NCBI GenBank assembly: GCA_034509735.1
Contig: JACGWO010000010.1
Span: 17,373,193-17,437,192 of the forward strand
Length of the DNA: 64,000 bases
Direction: 5' to 3'
DNA from: Sesamum alatum
Lineage: Eukaryota > Streptophyta > Magnoliopsida > Lamiales > Pedaliaceae
Part shown: positions 56,760-64,000 of the stretch, one piece after another
How positions within the stretch are numbered: position 1 is the stretch's first letter
Layout: each line of letters begins with the position of its first letter
Program-made: the position numbers and the translations under genes
Notes under the pieces: generated by a model
Database searches by the model: none
Seen by the model: only the letters and a program-made list of their open reading frames with translations
Told to the model about the DNA's origin: nothing

Positions 56760-58268
56760 TGTTATAATAGGTGACCAGAAAAATAATTAGATAGGCGTTT
56801 TCTCGTAATAAATTTAGCAATTGTTTCTTTGTAATTGTATTGAATTATGAATAAAATAAGATTCATAGGCAAATGTCGTTGTTGTGCTTATTTACATCAT
56901 GCATTATTAACTGCTTTTCACAACAATGCCCCCAGACCAAATAAAACAACTAGGGAGTTTTGCGTTGCGCATTGGATGGCAACTATGAAAATAAAACTCT
57001 TGTAAGTTAGGTCTAGAGGGTTCCAGGTCGAGAACCTCGAGGATTTATTCAATCACATAGTTTGGGCTAGCATCGAATGTTCTATTCAGACTTATGTTGA
57101 TGATTGCATTCATTGGATAAGTGCCGAATTTCATCAGCGACAAACGTTGAACATCTATGCAATATTAGTGGGTGGTTTACATAGGATGTCGGACATACTG
57201 AACTGACTCACGGGGAGATGTCATATGGAAGCCTTGGAGGCTTGGTCGGTATGATTGGAATTTCTCGGCTCCAATAGTATTGGATTAGTCATGTGACTTG
57301 AGGAACTAGGACAATCGCTAATATGCGAGGGGTTGTATCTTGGATCTAGCGAAAGATAACTTTTGTCTTAGACATAGTTATTATAAGCCTTGTCCAGTGT
57401 AGTCAGAACATATAGAGAGGACGGTGAATTCCAAGATACAATTTGTTGCTTGTCATTAAGTAACAGTTATATCTCTTATGCAATATAGTATGATTTAAGC
57501 TCCTGGAGTTTGTGACCACAACATGTGATCAAATAGGAAATAACGTCCTACGTTGATCTTTGGAGTAAACTCATTTAGAGTACTAAGCATAGATATCTAG
57601 TCCAGGATGAAAAACCGACATCCAAATTCCGTGTCCTAGACTAGACTGGGAGATGGCTTGATGGAAGGACCATACTTGTATGGAACTCGGGAGCCTAAAT
57701 GTTCACGCCAACATTAACCTAATCTCAAGTGCCATGGACCATTGCTAGACGGTCACCATGGTAATAGGTGCTTCTGGAATAATGATTAATCAAAAATAAT
57801 TAATTTAATTAATTAATTATATTGGACATAAACCCAAGTCTAGCTGAGGATTAACCTAAAGAGTAAACATATAGATCACATTGAAAGTACATGAATTAAT
57901 TTGGAATTAGTTCCAAAAGAAACAAGATTAATGATTATCATTTAATAGGATAATCCATTTGATGGATGGCATAAAGTTTGATTAATTAGATTAATTAAAT
58001 TTAGACTTTGCACAAATAAATTAATTAAATTAATTTAATTGGGATCAATTCAACTAATTAATTTGATTAATTAATTGATAGAGATGATCATTATCTAATT
58101 GAATTAAATAAAGCTTTGGGCTACTTATCAGGCTTTTTAATTAATTGGATTAATTAAAAGGGCCTACTGACCTTATTAGACTTGGATTAATTCATTGGAT
58201 AATAAATCAAGTCCGGTTCGTGTAAGTGGGAGCCCAAGATGCTATCATCCTTGAACTTGGTTAAGGAT
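56760..58268 (+). mobile_element. Older LTR of a related copia family (C), first part
   Basis: It starts TGTTATAATAGGTGACCAG. It shares the group box (CCATGGACCATTGCTAGACG near 57734) and the phrases AGCCTTGTCCAGTGTAGTC and AATGTTCACGCCAACATTA. It is interrupted after AGGAT (58264-58268) by the solo LTR and continues at 60262. Long AT-rich TTAATTAA-type runs fill 57780-58190. Confidence 0.8.
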
Positions 58269-60256
58269 TGTTAGAATAGGTGACCATGTAAGCCAATTTT
58301 GGCAGGAATATGTAACCTATGTCTAGACAATTCTTTGGTATTTGATAAAATATTTATGAATAAAGAAGTGAAAATTCATATGGCAATACTTTGTTTACGT
58401 TCACTTATCTGCATTTACATTTCTGTTCACTACGCAAACAAAGCCCACGAACTGAGAAACGATTTCGGGGGCTGGGACTACGCTTGGAGGTAGGTCCATG
58501 AAATCAGTCTTACCGAATCAGTCCGGAAATCTCCAAGTCAAGGAATCTCGAAAATGGGTACCGGGATTCCCTTTGAGACTTGCACTAAGCATCTGCTGTC
58601 GTGTTTCATCGACAGGTGACGAAGGTCGTCTAAGCAGTGTTAGTGGGTCAACATGCTAGGAAGCAGCTGACTGAGGTGACTCGCGGGAACCGTCTTACGG
58701 AGGACCTTGAGTATGGTCAGCAAGGTATGATGTGTATTCCCGGTTCCAACGGTACAGGCCAAGTCCTTTGACTTGAGGAACTGCTGAGTTTACTTGTGCA
58801 TCAGGTCTGTATCTTAGATATGGTGAGAGATTGCCAAAATACTCTTCAGTAGTCATAAGCCATGTCTAGTGCAGCTCGGGTGCACAAAGTGACAGTAGTT
58901 TCCAAGAAAGGATCTGTCTCCTGTCAAAAGACATTGACAGTTGACTCTCATGTATGCTCTGTGTCTTGTCCCTAAAAACTGTGGCCAAAGTAACTGAACA
59001 GAAGGGAAGGTTTCCCTTGCAGCGTTTAGTAAGGACAGACCGACACTTAGGTCCAAAATGGGTACCTGCATTTTCCGTGCCCTAGACCCTAAGTGATGAG
59101 ACCGAAGACAGAAGGACAAGTGTACTGTTAGAGCCTAAATGTTCATCCCCGAATATTTCACCTAGTCTCTAGTGCCATGGACCGTTGCTAGATGGCCACC
59201 CATGGTAACGGACGGATTTTGGGAATCCGACCAAGTCTAGCTGAAAGGTGAACCTAAAGAGTCACACACTATCCACACACACTTAGTATTTAATTTGGAA
59301 GTAAATATTGGAGTAAAGGAATGATTAAATTAGATTTAATCGGGTCCTATATTTTCTTGGAGAAATTAATTCCTTCTATTTGATAAAGGGAATTAAATTA
59401 ATAAATAGGATTTATTAAAGGGTTGATTTAATGCGCTTAGAATAAATATTAATATTTATTATGTTTATTCTTTTAGCCTTTTGGAATATTTAATGGGATT
59501 TAAATATTCCATTAAATTAAAATCAACGGTTGAGATGAAAAGGGGAGATGGAAGGCTAGGATTCGTTTGACTAGGTCAAACACTAGTTTGACTAGGACTT
59601 TGACTAGGTCAAAATCCTAGTCAAATTAGAGTTCTTAGAGTTGGAGTTTAAAGAGGATTAAACTCCTCCTCTATATAAACCTCTAGCCTCCAAACAATTG
59701 AAGGATGATGATTCTTGAAAACACACACAACACACACTCATCTCTCCCCTCCTCACCTCTCGTCCGCCCCCTCTCTCTCTACAAGAAAATATTTTTCTTA
59801 GTTCTTTTGTTCTTGGAACATTAGAACTTAGATGAATCAATACCGTTAATTGATAACGTGTTGTTGATTCATCCACTCCAAAAATTATACACTTGTTCGT
59901 TGCTAGCACGACGTGCAAGATACATGGGTGGATCGTGTGTCACGATTTGGAGGGTCTCAAGAACGAGATCTCGGTGCAAAACGGGGAACAACGCGAGTAG
60001 CCGTTGAAGACGAAAACGACAACGGGTAGGTCTCGTTTTACTTTTTTCGTCCCGCTTTAATTTTCAACTCTATGGCCTCCATGATTTCTTTACATGCTTT
60101 ATGATCATGAGATACACCGAACGCCCGGGAACCTCAAGGGCACACCCCTTGAGCGTGTTCTTTTAAATTAAAAGCATGCTTTTTATTTTTGTATGTTTAT
60201 TTTTATCGCGCTTCCGCATTCGCGCAATTCCCGAGACGATCCACCGATTTCTTTCA
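58269..60256 (+). mobile_element. Solo LTR of family A with target duplication AGGAT
   Basis: It starts TGTTAGAATAGGTGACCATG and ends CCACCGATTTCTTTCA, 1,988 bp. AGGAT flanks both sides (58264-58268 and 60257-60261). It has the CCATGG box (about 59177), the TTGAC/GTCAA cluster (59567-59627) and TATATAAAC (59672-59680). It is nested in the family C LTR. Confidence 0.95.
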
Positions 60257-60261
60257 AGGAT

Positions 60262-60802
60262 GTGTGGTAGGTTCATCTTTAGGATGAATGTGGCAAAAAT
60301 GTGGTCTGAGGGAGCTTCAGTTTTCGGCCACATACTATGTATGGAAAGTCAATGCTTGATCAAACTTGATTGATTTAATCAAGCATTGATTGTGATGATT
60401 GATTGATGAAACACGACAAGGTTGACTTGTGCTATGGTAAGCACACAATTTGCCCAAGTGTGTCTAATTTATATTTTGGAGATCATATACACCATTAATC
60501 AATACATACAAAATGATTTAGAATAATTTTTCCTACAACTCTCCCCTACACTCAGCCCCTCACTCTACACACTCCCATAATTCTCTCTTGAGTCTTTTAA
60601 TCAAGAACAATAAGGTTTTCAATTTACTAATTAATAGTGAAAATAAAAAATCGATTTCTTCAACCAAGAGCACAAAACTATCAAGCAATAGTTTTCGAAT
60701 TCCACTTTCTTTATTTGGTGTGGATGAGACGTATAAAGGATCTAGATTTATCCTTTGCATGGACAATAGGAACAACGCTTGTACCTATTTAAGAGAAAAA
60801 AC
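60262..60802 (+). mobile_element. LTR of family C, second part, truncated
   Basis: It continues the LTR from 58268 with a C/T-rich part near 60540-60600 and GGAACAACGCTTGTACC near 60770, which corresponds to GGAACAACGCGTGTAGCC in family A. It breaks off about 200 bases before the expected LTR end. Confidence 0.7.
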
Positions 60803-60849
60803 TATTAGAATAGGTGACCAGAAAGCCAATAGGTTTGGCATTTTGTAAC
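60803..60849 (+). mobile_element. Short tip of a family B LTR
   Basis: TATTAGAATAGGTGACCAG and CCAATAGGTTTGGC match the start of the family B LTR for about 47 bases. The sequence then breaks into the gypsy gag remnant. Confidence 0.7.
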
Positions 60850-60854
60850 CATGG

Positions 60855-62240
60855 TTTAAAATTTCCATGCGTTTCCATCGAAACTATGGAAACGTTTCCC
60901 TTTTCACAAGCCCTTGTTGTTCGGCCACCGCGAGAACTTGAACTCGCGGAGCATTCAATGGGGTGTACCTCACTAACTCCCCCGGTATCGGTGGCTTCCT
61001 TTCTCACCTGATTCCCTCTGACCTGGGAGGAAATCTCCTTTCTTCTTCATCAGTTTTCCTTTGGAGGGGATTTGCCGGACGCGATCCCACTGTTTCCTCT
61101 ATCCGGATATACTTCTCTGCTCGAAGCAACAACTCTTCCTGGGTTGAAGGGGGCTTCCCTGCTATCGATTCCTTGAATCATCGTTTTCTCAGATTCTGCT
61201 GCATGATGCTAGCCAAGAGCTCAGGATTCACGTGCGGGACCTCTAACACTGCTTCCGAAAAGCGTTGCACATACTCCCTCAAACTCTCACTCTCTCGCTG
61301 GATTATTGTAAACAAGAAGTGGTGTAGGAAGCACTGTGAAAGTTGCTCAAATGACACGATAGTCCCAGGTGGCAGCTGATTGAACCATGCCATAGCTTTC
61401 CCTGAAAGGGTAGTACGAAATAATTTGCAATATGCCGCATCGCTGATGTCCAGCAGATCGGCTCTGGCCATAAAGCGGTCAAAGTGATCTTGAGGATCCC
61501 CTACTCCGCTATACTCGTTCAGACTTGGAATCTTAATTCCTGGATGGATAGCTTCTGCCAATATGTGGGGGGCGAACGGGCTCGGACGGGGAGGTGCCAC
61601 TGCCAAAGGTCGCGGGCGGATAACCCGGAGGCCCCAACGAGTTAGGGAACGCGTGCAGGGGAGGTGCCCCTCTCTCGTAGTGTCCCCCTCCTTGTGTGGC
61701 TGCCTCCCCCCTTGGGGAGGAATATAATTGTCCTCATGCCCCCCATGTGACGGATGAAGAAAATAATCATCTTCACCTCCCGCTCCACGAGGGGGTGAAG
61801 GATAAAAGTCGTCCTCGGGCTGCGTAGCCCTGCTATTGACCTCTTCCTCGAAGGCTTCCTCGGGCCTCTGCTGCCTTACAGGTGCCTCCTGCCCCCTCCC
61901 AAGACAGCGAAGGGGTCGCGGGGGTGCTGCTTCTCCCCGAATATACAGAGCCATGGCCCTCGCGACAGCTTGAGCCGATGCCTCTTCTATCATCTGGTGA
62001 AGGGCCTCTTCAGTAATCTGGATGACTGGTGGAGGTGGTAGGACCTCAACCTCCTCGTTCTCCCTCTCGGCTTCGCGCTGGAGGACGCTCCAGGGCGCGG
62101 CCCTGCTCTTCCTCTTGGTTCTCCACCCTCTGAACTGGTGCTGGTGGATTCGCCAGGGCATGGCCCTGCTCCTCCTCCTCTCTTCTTCCAGGGTCCTCTT
62201 GCCCCACGTTCACGCTTCTTGCTCTTGATCTGGTGTTCAT
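60855..62240 (-). pseudogene. gag: Ty3/gypsy (Tat-type) gag
   Basis: The start MNTRSRARSVNVGQ at 62240 lies 20 bases after the primer site. A 1-base shift near 62060-62110 moves into the main frame (62161-61178). That frame has Pro-rich and acidic parts and then the gag core: GVGDPQDHFDRFMARADLLD, CKLFRTTLSGKAMAWFNQLP, SLREYVQRFSEAVLEVPHVN. After an in-frame stop at 61178 the protein continues as FKESIAGKPPSTQEELLLRA, EKYIRIEETVG. It has a second stop near 61010 and ends near 60855. Protease and pol are absent. Confidence 0.9.
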
Positions 62241-62260
62241 CTTCGATGCCTAGACCGCTT

Positions 62261-62277
62261 TCCCACAGACGGCGCCA
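62261..62277 (-). promoter_or_regulatory. Gypsy primer binding site
   Basis: In element sense TTGGCGCCGTCTGTGGGAA begins at 62279. TGGCGCCGT fits the 3' end of tRNA-Asp, the primer known for many plant gypsy elements. Confidence 0.8.
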
Positions 62278-62280
62278 AGC

Positions 62281-62650
62281 TGATGGTGGGTAATTCGGAA
62301 AGAGTGTAGCCTACGCACGTTTGCACCAAATCAACACAAGAAGCTAGAAAAAGTAATGAAATGTGGAATATTGCTATGTTTATTCATAAAAAAAAAGATC
62401 AGTTTACAATGAATTCACCCCCTATTTATAGTAAATTTTAGGGGGTGAAATTACAATGTTGCCCTTTGATCGTACGGCCTAAAATTGATCTGCTAAGGGC
62501 ATTTTCATCATTTTGCTAGCCCACTTTCTTTTCAACTTCCCTTCTCTCAACTTCTCCAACTTCCCTCAACATCCAATGAGGGCCTTGGCGCAATTAGCAA
62601 TAAGTTCGAGGATCTTTTTGCAAACTTGGTTTTTCACCACATTAGTTTAG
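62281..62650 (-). mobile_element. 5' LTR of the gypsy element (outer end uncertain)
   Basis: It ends at CCCACCATCA in element sense, next to the primer site, and has a TATAAATAGGGG box (62419-62430, minus). A part resembling other gypsy LTR starts (GGGCATTTTCATCATTTTG region) lies near 62500. No partner LTR or target duplication is in the window, so the upper limit is a guess. The stretch 62651-62837 is AT-rich without features. Confidence 0.5.
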
Positions 62651-62837
62651 TACGAGGAAAATAGATTGACAAGAAAAGACTAACATTTATAATTTTTACT
62701 GATTAACCATTTCTCTTCATTTTGTATTACAAAATAAATAAGTTAATATTATAAAAAAAATTAAAAACCTTATTAATAAAAATATTCCTTAAACAAAAAC
62801 AAGAACTATAGTTATTATTAATAAAAATATGAAAAAT

Positions 62838-64000
62838 TGTTGATCAGCACGGGAACACGACTAAACCGTGAAAATACGGGAATTAAAATTAAATAGAATT
62901 AAAATCGAAGCAAAGGGGTGTACCCTTTGATTATTCCCGGGCGTTCGGTGCAATTAAACCGCATAAATATAAAGAAAAATAACCATGCGTTAATGGTGGA
63001 AAAGGAATAAATACAAGGGAACATAATGTTAACAACAAAAATTTACCTTTTCGTTTTCGTTTTGACCAGCTACTTGCATTGTCTCCAAGTCACCTTCTCT
63101 GGATCCGTTCAATTAGAGGGTTCAAGCGTAGAAGCCCTCTAAATCAAGTCCACAGCACACCATGGAAATTCGATCTAATCCTCTTGTTAGAAAGGGTTAG
63201 ATCGGTTGAAGAAATGAAATTTCGAATCATACTATTAATTAGTGTTTAAAATTATCTTGTTCTCAATTTGAATCTAATTCAAGGAGACTTCAAGAACATG
63301 AGAGAAGGATTTTTTAGAATTTTTTTTCTTGAAAACGTGGGCTTGGAGACATTATTGAGAGAGAAAAAAAAATATTCTCTACATACGCCAAAGTTTGTAC
63401 ATGTGTGTATATCTCATATTGGAGAGAGAAATACGAGTCACTATGTTAGTGGAGAGAGAATGAGGAGAAAAGATTCCTTCCTCTTGTGTCACACGTATGT
63501 TTTTGTAGAAAGAGAGATTGTGAGAGTCATATCCATATATGCATGTATGTATATATAAACCACTAACTCTCCACAATATCACTAACTCTCATCTTTTGAC
63601 TTGGTAATCACCTAGATTACCTATCCACTAAGTCAAAGACTCTTCAAGGTCTAATATATTTGGGTTGCGCTTGTCTTAATTTGTCCAACAAATTAATTCA
63701 AGCCCAATGATTAATCTATTGGGTTTATTTAATTCAATTAAGTATATACCCAATAGAAAACCCATGTAATTTATTTAATACACTTAAATAAATACACAAG
63801 CCCAAGTATACTCAACTAATAAATCCAATTTATTAATCAAGCCCAAACCATTAATTAGTCCAACTAATCAATTTAAGTCTTCTCCACTAATTGATGAATC
63901 CAATCCATTAAATAGCCAAGCCCATCTACTAATTAATTAATGAATCCAATCCACTAATTAATTAACCCAAGCATAATTTAAATTAATCCAATTAATTTAA
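62838..64000 (-). mobile_element. Start of another copia-type LTR (runs off the window)
   Basis: It begins near TGTTGATCAGCACGGGAACA and then has the order seen in the other LTRs: AAAGGGGTGTACCCTTTGA, CCCGGGCGTTCGGTG, a TTTTCGTTTTCGTTTTGACC part, GCTACTTGCATTG, a purine-rich run and TATATATAAACC (about 63550, minus TATA side). AT-rich phrases of TTAATTAA type follow to the end of the window. The frames at 63268-63582 are LTR by-products. Confidence 0.65.

Overview
This window is nuclear DNA of a flowering plant, probably a eudicot. It has no bacterial-type operons. It is an AT-rich background packed with nested LTR retrotransposons, Mutator-like and CACTA foldback elements, minisatellites and a decayed piece of plastid DNA. 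I found no convincing intact host gene. At most one exon-like 100-bp stretch (4549-4648) could belong to one.

Layout, left to right. Positions 1-3.8 kb hold a decayed Tat-type Ty3/gypsy element on the minus strand, with an accessory reading frame on the opposite strand and a 45-bp array of stem-loops between that frame and pol. Positions 3.9-11 kb are a bed of terminal-inverted-repeat elements. Three Mutator-like foldbacks have 9-10 bp target duplications (6088-7970, 8867-9109, 9920-11000), and CACTA-type MITEs have 3-bp duplications (3892-4303; 7688-7865, nested in the first foldback). Positions 11.4-16.7 kb are a second, plus-strand, badly broken Ty3/gypsy element ending in a 45-bp minisatellite. 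From 16.9 kb a degenerate CACTA element begins, and it hosts the nested LTR elements that follow.

The core (20.3-34.4 kb) is a triple nest. A solo LTR (duplication GATGT) is split by a second solo LTR (TCCCG), which is split by a complete 10.4-kb Ty1/copia element A (ATGAC). Element A has almost identical LTRs, a tRNA-iMet primer site, a 2.4-kb leader with a strongly G/C-rich hairpin array, gag, protease, integrase, RT and RNase H. A related full-length element B (35377-45357, GCTTA) carries a 3.9-kb internal inversion. Positions 45.4-49.4 kb are a three-unit tandem repeat broken by a mosaic plastid insertion (ndhB and ccsA pieces) and by a solo LTR (AAATC). More solo LTRs follow at 50306 (ACTCC), 53578 (TAATC) and 58269 (AGGAT), the last inside an older LTR. 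CACTA TNP2 remnants lie between them. The right end has a minus-strand Ty3/gypsy gag with PBS and LTR, then the start of another copia-type LTR.

The copia LTRs share terminal bases, an internal CCATGG-containing box and, in family A, a palindromic TTGAC (W-box-like) cluster just upstream of a TATA box. This suggests one related group of elements that amplified repeatedly and was then trimmed by LTR-LTR recombination. Family and lineage names are inferences from motifs read by eye; no alignment program or database was used.
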